A stretch of DNA of 64,000 bases, taken from NCBI GenBank assembly GCA_028551475.1, contig CM052358.1:10399938-10463937 (forward strand), in the 5' to 3' direction. The translations under genes were made by a program, and so were the position numbers. This document shows, one piece after another, positions 46,350 to 57,156 of this stretch. The first letter of the stretch is position 1. Each line of letters opens with the position of its first letter. The notes beneath the pieces are model-generated. The model saw only the letters and a program-made list of their open reading frames with translations. It made no database searches and was not told the origin of the DNA. This DNA is from Casuarina equisetifolia. Its lineage: Eukaryota; Streptophyta; Magnoliopsida; Fagales; Casuarinaceae.

Positions 46350-49300
46350 TTACATGCCTCCGTGAAAAGAGTTCCATAGATCAGAACACTCTTCATCCTC
46401 TTCTTTACTCTTTCCTCTCACAGACAATAACCCAAACGCCGAGCTAGAGGCCCGCATGAGGTCTAATGTCAATTCTGTGCCATTTTCATGGTAACTATTC
46501 CAACCATGTGGCTCGGGAATTGTTTGATGCTGATGAGACAAACTGGAACCGGAACGTCGTTGGGCCTCACCTAGATCCTCCATTCCATGGTTTTCTGTGT
46601 AACGGTCTCGATCTGAAATGAGCTGCCTAGCCAGGATAGCAGCTCGGTGCTCTTCTATCAATTCACGAAGTGCTGCACTGGATCTTGAGGAGAGATCAGC
46701 AGGAGAAACCCAAGAATCGGTCTTGAATGACAGAAGAGAGAAAGCACATCCTGTCGGTGATGATAAATAAGGAAACGCTCCACCTATGAACAAACTTAAA
46801 TCACTCAGCATTCTTATAGCAGCCTTATTTTCGACTACGTGATTTATGTTTATTGAAGTAACTCATAACCTTGGCAAACAAGAGGCACAAGTACGTAGGA
46901 ATTGCACATGGAAGACACTTGGCATGACTTCTACATAATACAAACGAAAAAACATTGATAACGCTCCTGTCAAATTCTAGAGATTTAATAGGACAGTAAT
47001 CATCTGTTCCACTCAAATTTGTGTAGGTACAATTAGTAAAGCATATAATCCAAACCCGGGTCAAAACAAAGCCGCACATGGAGCCCGACAACAGGCCCCA
47101 AGTAATAAACAGAAAGCACCAGCAGTCTCATAGCAAAGCCGAGAAACCAGACAAAGAGCATAGACTAAGCCCCATATCCAATACAAGATAATGTTCTAAT
47201 TAGCAGGATTGGAAAAGAGAGCTTCTCTCCGAGTTTTCTATGCAACGAACTTAGAGAATGCAGTTAGTGTATGAAAATTCTCTAGATAAAAAGTTCCATT
47301 AGGTGCAGCATATCTGCAACTCAGTAGATTGCCTCCGTGGGTCAGAGAGTTTAATGCCTTTCAAATGTAGATGATTTAAACCTAAGCCACACAAGTTAAA
47401 CTAAGGACTTAAGTGCAAGTTAGAGAACAAATCAACGAGAAGATACAGTACTGACCAAAATAAACAGTGGTTAGAGTGTTGCAATGGAGTAATCCAAAAA
47501 ACTAGCTCTGGACGGGGATGTTGAATTAGGAAGTATGAAAGCAAAACTGCTCAATGAGAGAAAATACAACTTCAACTGTGAGGTGAAGAGCTTTGTTAAA
47601 ACCATCCAAATCTCCTAAAATCTCATCAGCATTTGGAAACATGTTGGTAATATCGCTATGAATGATGAACTTTCAACGTCGGGGGAAGAATGGGATTCCG
47701 TGGTTAAAAAGAGGACAGATCATGTCAGTGCATGTAAATGGGCATCCAGCATGCATCGAGCAATAAAATACACAAAAAATTCGAATAGATAAGTATTTCA
47801 TATGTGATGTGTAAGGAAAGAGGAAGTTTACTTTCCACTCCGTAAAATGACCAGAAAAAGAAAGGTTAACAACGCATGTTAAGATGTGTTCCAAACTTTC
47901 AAGTGAACCCAAAATATTTTAGGCCAGTAGTATATTTTTTTGTAGTATTTAGTTATGAATATGGAAGACATTTGAGTGTATATGGTTATTTAGCAGTAAA
48001 AGAACGAACATGTAAGACAATCTATAAGAAGATACTATACCGCATATCACATTGTTTTCTTATACAAAAGATCTAGTTTAAATAAAGTTTAATATGCAAA
48101 ACAGTACGGATAGAAAGTCCCCCAGCACAACAGCAATCAAGCCAAAATTGACTAACCCAAAACAACTAAAATAATATGCCCATGCATTTTATTTCTTTTT
48201 CCAAATTATTTATTGTGAAGGCATTTCTTAAGCTTCTGAACATTTGAATTTCCATCATTCAGCTTGAGGTTACACAAACATATAATAAGCACAAACACAT
48301 ATTTAAGCTCATACACCATGAAGGATACATACATATATAATGGGGAATCCATTTCATTAATCCATTCGTGAAATTTATTTATTTGTTTTACATCAAATCA
48401 TTGCTTTCAGCAGAGTTTACTCTATGCAATTACTAACTAGGTGGTATTTTAAGGGCCAAACTGATATTAATGATGCAGTATCACATTCATATTTCAATCT
48501 TTTAATAAATGCGTCACACTCCAATAAAAATGTAAGGGAACGAAACAGTTCTAAATAGAAGGAAAATCGTTTAGTAGTTAATCAAGTCATTTGGATAATA
48601 ATTTTAATTAATAGAACTTGACTCGGAGATATTCTATTATTGAGAACAACAAATGATCCTTGTAGTAAATGATTTGAATGGTGATTAATCTAAGTTCCTT
48701 TCTCTCTCTTTTTCTTTTTCTTTTTCTTTTTTCCCGCTGGACCTCACATTAAAAGTTTACGTTTAAACAGTAGGTACCTTGATCTTGTTATGCCACATAA
48801 ATGCAACGGAAAAATAAGCCACTTTTAATCAACATCTAAAGCTACCCTTATCTGAAGGACCTTCAAGAATGATATACCCTAAAGTCAAACCAACATGTCC
48901 ATGTTTACTTAATGGTAAATTTCGACCGAAGTTTTCTTGTGGGCTTGGCTTTGCCTTGACTCCCTATAATTGCCCAGCCTGAAATTAACCCTTCTATTTA
49001 ACAACTATCATTCCTATTCTTCATTTTACCAATTCGGCAAATTATTAGTGTTTCAAGAATTATGACATCTACAAAATCCTAATTCAACATTGTCGTGGCC
49101 ACCAAATTTATCACTTAAAGCTAACAAATATGACTCCTATTCTTCATTTTAGCAATTCAGCAGGTAGTTTTTTTTTTACGAGCCTACGACATCTAGAATC
49201 TCCTAATTCAATATAAATCTATCCACCAAAATGTACCAGTTAAAATCTTCCTGTCATAATTTTACTTAATTGATATGATTGTTGATACTAATTGCAGACT

Positions 49301-51319
49301 TAAGAGTTCTGTTCTTTCAGCAATTTGTAAATGTGATATAACATTTTTCTTCAGTAAACCAATATTAAAATGGTGATGAGTTATCAGTGGCTTTTTTACA
49401 GTATGGTCCTGGATTCACCACTGCCTGCGGTCCAAAGGACTCCTCATCTTGGTTTCCTGTATTTGAAGGGTCAAACTTTGAAGGATCCTATTTACGAGAT
49501 GGGCATGAAAAATGAGCAAGTTTGTAGTACTTGCTGATAAATACATAACTAAGGACAAAATGTTCACACAGGAATAGCGAAGACACTTGTTCAAAAATTA
49601 GATGTGTAAGACTTACTAATTTTCTACATGAGACGAGGCAATTAAAAAGGGCTTCGTTCAGCAACTTTTTGAAAGGGAACTTAAACATTAATAGTGTCGT
49701 ACCTTATGAACCACTGTACCTCAGAATAGAACTGTTAAGTCCGAATGATGATGCTTTCTCCTGGGGATTCACCCGAAGGCGACGACTTGCCTAGAAAAAC
49801 CTACCAAGCTTGGGTACACCTTTCTAAAAAAGGGGCATTTAGGAGGGTATAACCCTAGGCAAAAGGTCTTGCCTTCCACAAATCTAATAAGCTTGGGTAC
49901 ATCTTTTCCAATAGGAAAAGTCATGTCGGACGATTCACCGCAACTAAAATACTTGCCTTGACAAATCTAATAACCTTAGTAAATCCTTTTAGAAATGGCA
50001 TTTGGGACGAAACACTGTTGTTAGTAACGTTTCTGATGCGGTTCCGCTATAAACAAGTCAAAATGGCATAATGCTGGAGATTGATGGTCTGAAAGTACAA
50101 CTGTATCAAAAGAAACACAAAAAAGGACTAAAAAGACCAAAGTAAGTCAATACCTTGAGAAACGATCCTGTTCGCAGAATCATGAGCGCTCTTCCTTCTT
50201 CGCTCGTTGTGCCCCGCTAACCTTCTCCTGCAGCTTCTCTTCGAGTCATCGAATTCTGACACCGGATGAAACCTGCACCCAGTGTACCCCCGTTAAACTC
50301 ATCAAGCCCATTTGTGATATACCATATCACTTTTCAATGTTTATCGTTAATCTATGTTGCACCAAGAAAATTCGAGAAACCCTTCACACCTGGGACAAAA
50401 GAATAAGATTGAAAATTCATAGCAGAAATAAATTATTCATAGAACACTAACCCTCAAACAGGCGCGTTTATACTTGACGAAACATACTTTTAAATCAAAG
50501 TGAAGAATGGTAAATGCAGGAAAACAGAAAGCATATATAGGAGAAAATCTTGGCTAATCTCAAATTAACTTTCTCTTTCTTGAGATTGGGAGTTATGGAG
50601 ATGCCGAAAGTCCTGGAAAGGTTTTGAAAGGCTGGCTGAAAGTGCTACCTGCTACATTGCTGACAGAAGCGTTGCTCCAATCCTAGAACGAGGACCCTAG
50701 GAGCCTTTGAGTGCATTTCACAGACCTTGTGCCTCCGATGATAGTCCTTGGCGTTCAGAAGCGGTAGTTGGCAACCCTCTACCTGGCATCGGGGTACCGT
50801 CGCCGAAAAAGACGAGGAAGAGGAGGAACCTGCACTACCACTAGCTCTACCACTGGTGTAGGGTTTGCCTCTCTTGCCCAAAGATGATGACCTAGCCATG
50901 TGGCCGTCACCCAGAGGTGTTGCGTCCTCAAAGTAATGCCTCTTTCCCAGATTCAAGCACATCAGATGTGGGTCCGGGTGGTGTTGGGACCCATATCCGG
51001 CGTTGAGAGAGGTTTGCTGCTCGTGCTGGTACTGCAACTGGTCTTGGTGTAGACAATCACCGTGTTGAAAGAAAAACGGCTCGTTGCCCGAACCCCCCTC
51101 TTCGCACGTTGTGCTGGAACCCCGCATCGTGATGGGGTGGGTGGTGGTAGTGGTGGTGGTGGAGGTGTTGGTGGTGGTGTATAACTTGTTGCTGTAATTA
51201 GTACCCCAATCCAATCTTGAAGCTCTAAGCTCCCAGACATCATACCCTGAATTGGCCGTACTAACGTTCTGCCCCCTGTTAACGTCGCACTGACCAAACA
51301 TGTTCCCACCAATCTCCAT
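46350..51319 (-). CDS. SPL: SBP-box transcription factor (SPL family, miR156-target type)
   Basis: Nuclear GTAC-binding transcription factor. Exons 51319-50649, 50272-50154 and 46834-46350 give 1275 nt, or 424 residues. The SBP domain starts [20 protein letters not shown] and runs through [30 protein letters not shown] and HNERRRKS (NLS). The intron after CQQCS plus AG is at the conserved SBP position. The N-terminal part has a Thr run and a Ser run, plus [14 protein letters not shown]. The last exon has [14 protein letters not shown] (miR156 site), [20 protein letters not shown] and a C-terminal [16 protein letters not shown]...WNSFHGG block that I associate with a miR156-regulated SPL clade other than SPL8 or SPL9; the exact clade is uncertain. 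The exon 3 acceptor (CACGTAG|TC) is inferred from phase. Intron 2 is 3.3 kb. It converges with SPL8. Confidence 0.93.
46728..46747 (-). promoter_or_regulatory. miR156 target site in the SPL last exon
   Basis: The coding strand reads GTGCTTTCTCTCTTCTGTCA. The usual SPL site is GTGCTCTCTCTCTTCTGTCA, so there is one C-to-T change. Against miR156 this gives a G:U wobble instead of a G:C pair, and the encoded peptide becomes AFSLLS instead of ALSLLS. The 3' half of the site, which pairs with the miRNA seed, is intact, so regulation is likely, perhaps slightly weakened. Confidence 0.88.
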
Positions 51320-51333
51320 GTTTATCCGCCCCG

Positions 51334-51335
51334 CC

Positions 51336-51408
<73 letters not shown>
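51334..51408. repeat. C13 run plus (CT)31 microsatellite in the SPL leader
   Basis: In transcript sense this is (GA)n followed by a G run ending about 14 nt before the ATG. GA repeats in plant 5' leaders are typical BPC/GAGA-factor sites. The length is likely to vary between alleles. Confidence 0.9.
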
Positions 51409-51410
<2 letters not shown>

Positions 51411-51515
51411 CCCTCTCGCGCTTCGCTGGGTTAGAACACTTCAGAGAAAAGCTGCAGCTGTGCAGAAAGAGGAGAGGGGGAACTAATAGAGCGTGGGGGG
51501 AGACAAGAGCCATGG

Positions 51516-51521
51516 CACGTG
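51516..51521. promoter_or_regulatory. G-box CACGTG upstream of SPL
   Basis: The palindromic CACGTG lies about 200 bp before the SPL start codon. This core is bound by bZIP and bHLH/PIF factors; occupancy is not shown by sequence. Confidence 0.4.
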
Positions 51522-53445
51522 ATATAGGAAGAGAGCCGCGTGCAAAAGGTTGAAGGTGGGACCAGGGAAAGACCCCTCAGGTTGGCCATAGCTCTTTGAA
51601 AGAGAGAGAGTGATAAGACAGGAGAGAATCAGAAAACCAGCGAGGCTCTGCAGGGTCGAGCCGGAGTACCTTCATCTGTCTGCTCCCTCGTCTCTTTTTC
51701 AATTATGGACACCACAGCCCGCGGAACTTTCACACTCAGTTCCAAGTGCGGTGTACCACACTGTCCCCTATTTGCTAATTCGATGCATTTCGTACGAAAA
51801 CACTCACTAGAAATGCCATTTTTGACGTCATGCGTACGGTCATCATGCATGGTAAGGGAGGTGCCCTGGACGCGTCTTCTTCGGTCGTGACTGTGATCTA
51901 TTGCTCGAATATTTGAAAAATCCCTACAGAATCCTCTGTGTAGCTCAGAATTTCTTTTAACTTTATTACTGCTATAGCATTCGTTTGAGATAAACTTTGG
52001 GAATTTCAATTTGATTTTCATTTTGGGTAAGTTTATAAGATATTCAAGTATAATAAGACGGTTAATTCCTTTCCCCGAACCAGTGAAAAGTAAAACAAGA
52101 ACAACAAGAGCAGCAGTGCCGCATCGGAGAGGATAACCAACCAAAAAGCACGACAGCAAAAAGCTCGTTACTAAAACTAGAAAAGTACCAGAACGGTTGG
52201 TGGGGAAGGGTAGGACATGGAACTGAGCGGCTACAAGGTGTGAAGACTCGGAAGGTCAAGTCTCGTGAGTTGCAATGACAGACAAGATGGAACGACAGCC
52301 TATGGGTCACCATCCAACTCCTACATAATATATTTTACTGTCTCTAATCGGGGTAAATTTAAGGTTTCTCCTTCATTTTTTTTATTCTCTTCAATTAAAA
52401 AGGATTTGCTTTTCTCGTTTTGATTATTTATTAGTTAAAAATTTAAGATGATCCGTAATCTTATGACTCTTGGGTTGACGTAGTAGATACTGACCATCCC
52501 ACCAGACGACCCAGTGTCTGCACAGTTGAGGCTGCATAGCAACCCTATTAGCCGTCCTCATAGACGACAGAGGAATTAATATTATCCATGATAATGCCAC
52601 AAATATCCCAGCATCTCTATCCAAGTCCGCCGCAGATTCGCGTCCCTGGCAGCGCCACCTGAAAATGAAAATCCTGACCCAATTCCCGACATTGCTACTC
52701 CCCTCAGCTCAGGTGAGGGCTTCTTTGCAACTGGGCGCACCATTCCCCCAATGGCAACACAAGAGGAGTACGCTTGTAAGCTGGATAACTGTGCATGAAA
52801 ATCAACAACAAGAGTCACGGGTACCTGCGTAGTAGAAGTCAAGACAAAGTGGCAAGTTGTGATATGCTATACCTTATTGGAGGAGGAGTTATAAAATTTT
52901 AACCTTTAAAATCTTAAAAAAATTGCAATAAAATTTCGTAATGAAATTTCACTTATTCTGGATCGTTCCAAAGTACATTTTTTAAGAGAACAATATAAGG
53001 AGTCTGTTAATGGTCTAGTTTAGAAATGGGTACTCGGGATAACATGATAGATCTAATATAACATCTCATGAAGGGAAGATTATTTGATTTGTGTCTTCGA
53101 GTTCCCATCTCACATCTCTTACCAATGCTCTCTTGATCTGCTACACTGTTTGAGTACACTCACTTATTATATACCTAAAAGAACAGCAAGGTCGTCTGTG
53201 CTATTGCATATCTAATAATGGGGTCTAATCATATTAAAAAGTTTTAAGAATTGGAAGCGGAAGCTCCTGCCACGAAAACTATTAGCTCTTTGGTTCGTTG
53301 TTTTACTTCTCTGATTAAAAACACCAAAGATCACTTTGCTAAACTGCATTCTGTACGAGTTCACCGGTAAAACAACCGAAAAAATTGCATCTTGTCGTTC
53401 CGGTAGCAAAAAGCAGAGTGATCTTTTATTCAATTCAAGTGCACG
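51522..53445. other. SPL upstream intergenic DNA
   Basis: Holds the distal promoter of SPL. The open frames at 51629-52159 and 52582-52842 (minus) have no known domain. Nothing else recognised. Confidence 0.5.
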
Positions 53446-54010
53446 ATGTTAGGATTGGTGGAACAATTAAGTTAAAGAGTATGGTTGTCATTACAATCAG
53501 GGGTCTTTATGTAATTGTGAAACTTGAAAATATCTTCTAGATGTAGTGGATTTCTTAATAGTGTTGGATTAGGATTCTTATCCTTATTCCTAGTAGTGTT
53601 GGAGTAGGATTCTTATCCTTATTCTTAGTAGTGTTGGAGTAGAATTCTTATCCTTATTCCTAATAGTGTTGGAATATGATTCTTATCATTATGTGGAAGT
53701 AAGTTTTCCTAGTAATATTTAACTAGGATTCCTTCAGGATTTCTCTATAAATAGGAGAAGTATAGAGAAACCTAGTGAGCAAATTGAGAGAGTCCCCATG
53801 GGGGGCTAATTGTTGAAGAAGGTCCCTCTCATGGATTTTAGTTGATGAGAGAATCCATGAGATACCTATTTGAGGAGAGGGAATATATGAGAAAATCTAA
53901 TGAGAAGAGACTACAGGGAATATAGGATATTATGATGTTCCGAACCTCTTAAATCTGTTATGTTTGGGTGTGTGTATTCTTATATTTGTATGTTTAATCT
54001 CTATGTATAT
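53446..54010 (+). mobile_element. Probable solo LTR
   Basis: It starts TGTTAGGATTGG. It holds a tandem array, a good TATA box (CTATAAATAG, 53745-53754) and a T-rich, TATA-rich tail, which is the layout of an LTR promoter. No second copy, PBS or coding domain is nearby. The right end is not fixed (candidate CA ends near 54010) and no target duplication was found. Confidence 0.45.
53561..53700 (+). repeat. 35-bp tandem repeat, four copies
   Basis: GTGTTGG begins at 53561, 53596, 53631 and 53666, an exact 35-bp period. Each unit contains ATTCTTATCCTTATTCCTA with a few changes; the fourth is the most diverged. It lies just upstream of the TATA box, where LTR enhancers usually sit. Confidence 0.92.
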
Positions 54011-56850
54011 ATGATGCCACTTTGATGGATTCTCCTCACACACTGAACAGACCGTAAAGGCGATTGATGTAGTGTTAATCTCGGTAGGCCATGTCCCGGT
54101 CATGGATAGATTTTCCCGGAAGATCTCTCTCTCCAAACACAGCAAAGATTGACCAGATTGGCTGATTGTGACCACTCCTTGCCTTCTTTTCTGAACGGTC
54201 AGAATATAAGTCGAAAACTTTAAACGGGCTGCAATAATTAAGTGGTACGTGAAGAGCAGCTATGCCTGTTTCAGAGAACAGACCAGATAAGCCAAAAATA
54301 AACGGCCCCGCCCCAAGTTCATCACTGCTCTTTTTCCTTACGGTCCAATTCCGGGCCGGGAGAGAATACAAAAATAAACTTCGAAAAGAAAAAGAAGAAA
54401 AAAAAAGAGATGAGAAATCTCTGCAAAAAAAAAAAGATGAGGAATAGAACTTTAAAGCTGCTATCTCTGCCTTCGAAAGAAGGGAAAATCTAAGCTGCTA
54501 TAACCCATTTACGGAATTTTGCTGAAGAATAAAAATTATTCTTATTCCTTTTTGGAAATAGCATGGTGGACAACTGTAATTTTGGGGAATTGGCATCTTA
54601 TCTCGAGATATCCAACAAGTTTCCAAGTCCTGAACATCTGGTTTGTCATTAATTTGTACGGCTTAAAAAGTCTGTATTAGTTGGTCGACACAGAAATGGG
54701 ACCCAACTGAATTAATGACATTAAAATAGCTAACCACGTGTATGGCCCATTAGGGTTCACTTTGTTGCAGAAGATAGATTCTAGACGTACATTCGGATTA
54801 ATGATTTTGCAGAAAAATTAGTGCGACTTCTCTGAGGGAAACGTGTTCCTGTAAAGCAAGAAACGTATACATCAACACCATTTGGTTCGAAATTGTCATG
54901 CTGGATGCGATGAAACAAGACCGGGTGAGAACAAGAAACGGGAAGAGGGAGGAAACGTTGTTTCTTTTAAAGAAACATAAAGAAGATTGCAGAAGAGAGG
55001 AAAGCCGTATGGGGGTACCAGGGGACCATTTCAAGTTATGTTCACTTTATGAATGGAGTTTGGGGGACCCTTTTTCATGATTCTACCTTGAGAGTTACCT
55101 CCTAATCGGAATATAAAGACACAAGTCTACGGAAATGGAATAGCAAGTTCTAGTACAGAAAAACAGGAAAATTGTGGGGACTTGGGATTGCCGACGTGAA
55201 AAATACAAAAACTTTCAAGTAGTATCCACTTTCTTTTCTAGTTGTCTTGCTTGTTACAAAGGGAAAAGAAAGACATAAAGTATGGAAATTTATATGTATT
55301 GCTTTTATGAGAAATAATATAAAGTGTTTGTTCTTTTATAATAAAAAAATATTATACAACTAACAAAAAAAAATATTCACTTACTATACACATAATAATT
55401 TCCTAAAGTGGACTATGCTACATGAAAAAAACATCAAATTATACATGAAGAGAATAATAGCAATTATACAATTATATCTCCAACATTACTCGTACCTAAA
55501 TCTGCATATAAGGTGGCATGGTTTGTTTAGAGGACAGTCTTTTTGTGCAAATAAGAATCAATTAAATGAAACCAAATGAATAGAACATCAAACTTGTCAG
55601 AGATAGAACAAGAAGGATGATCTTCTGATATCTTTCTTTTAGTTAAAAGAGTGCGTGGAATGGGATCATCTTCCGATGCCCCACTCTCAGTTAAAAAGTA
55701 AAATGTTTATTTTATCCATTGTAAGAAAAATAAAATTTTTACTTCGTTCACAACCCATATCCTTCAAAAACTTGGATAATCATAATTTTTTTGGTTGAAA
55801 ATCAATGTACCGAATACTATTAGGATATTAACACGTATTTATCTTTTCATGTAAAAGTGTTCTCTCTTTTTATAAGTTTTAATGAAAGAAATAGATTTTA
55901 TAATATGGTATCAAGGCTTTTAAGTTTTTTGGTCCGTATTATCAATATATTGGTTTATTTTTCTCCTTAAGTATGAAATTACTTATCTTTTTTATAAGTT
56001 GATTTTAACAGAGAGTAAATCTTAGACATTCTTTTTTTAATTTTATTCTTTACTCAAGCAGGATTAAGTTAAGATAAAACTAAATAGAGATGGTGATGGA
56101 ACTTCCATCACAAGTGCCAATGTCAAAACTCTACCTCTAATTGTGTATTTGCTGGATTTTATAACTTATTTATCGTGGCCTTGTCCTTTGGACTAAAGGA
56201 AGAAGAGAGAAACAGGCAAAGCCTCGTCGCAACATAACCGAAAACCGTGTTGGGCCTAATGTTGCAATAGCCCAGAAAAAACTGACCGTGAAGATGGAAC
56301 TAGCCGGCGAGTGGATAAAAAGCCAGCTGGCTTTTGAGATGAGAAAAATAATTATATTTAGTGAAGTATACAACTTTATATTTTAGCCTCTTGACTCTGG
56401 AAATTCACATCGTAATATGTTCTTTCACCATAACATGAATTTAAACATTTGCATTGTGGTGTAACTTTTTGTGTAAATTTAATTTATCTAAATTCATAGG
56501 GTACAAAGTAAGACCTAAAAACTTTTATTTAGGAATTGTGACAAGCAAATGTGCATTCTTTTTTTTTTATTATTATTATTGGATAGACTAGACAAACCCT
56601 TCTTTTTTCTTTTGACATCTTTGAGCTGAGTAAAATAAATTTTATAAATTAGATTTGGAAAAAGAATGAATTAAAAATTTCGGATTATACAAAAGAAAAG
56701 ACAAAACAAAGTGAAAAAAAAAAAAAGAGGAAGAGGGCAAAAGACAAGGGAAAACTGGTATAGAATTTGATATAGAAATGACAGAAGTAGCAGAAGCTTG
56801 GGAGAATGGTTTTTTTTCTCAATTAATGAGGAGTTTTCTATTAATAACAT
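54011..56850. other. Intergenic DNA, nothing recognised
   Basis: AT-rich from 55300 to 56150. Short open frames only, without domains. Confidence 0.5.
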
Positions 56851-57156
56851 GCCAAGAAAAATCTTCATACAGCCCGAGGGAAGCTAAAAGCAGAAACACC
56901 CACAAACACAATGTAATGAGGAAACGATCGAAGGCTCTGTACTTTCTGTTAAGGAGGATTATAAATGTAATTCAATCTTCATACAATTACACAAAGGGTT
57001 GACTAAAGCTACACATACATGAACAGTGAAATACGAGCTTTACGAGCTTTACGAGCTTTACAAGCTATACAAGCTATACAAGCTATACAGATTAGCTCAA
57101 CAATGGGATAAAATCCATAAAAATTGGGCCCAAGTGTGGTGGGCCCGAGCCTAACA
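56851..57156 (-). mobile_element. Possible LTR fragment
   Basis: On the minus strand it starts TGTTAGGCTCGGGCCCACC, a typical LTR-like beginning. It includes a 9-bp tandem array. The other end and any target duplication are not resolved, so this is a weak call. Confidence 0.35.
57032..57085 (+). repeat. 9-bp tandem repeat in two homogenised blocks
   Basis: Three copies of TACGAGCTT are followed directly by three copies of TACAAGCTA. The two blocks share the 9-bp period and differ by the same two bases throughout. Confidence 0.92.

Noticed and set aside
52582..52842. 86-codon minus-strand frame
   Set aside because: No domain and no supporting context.
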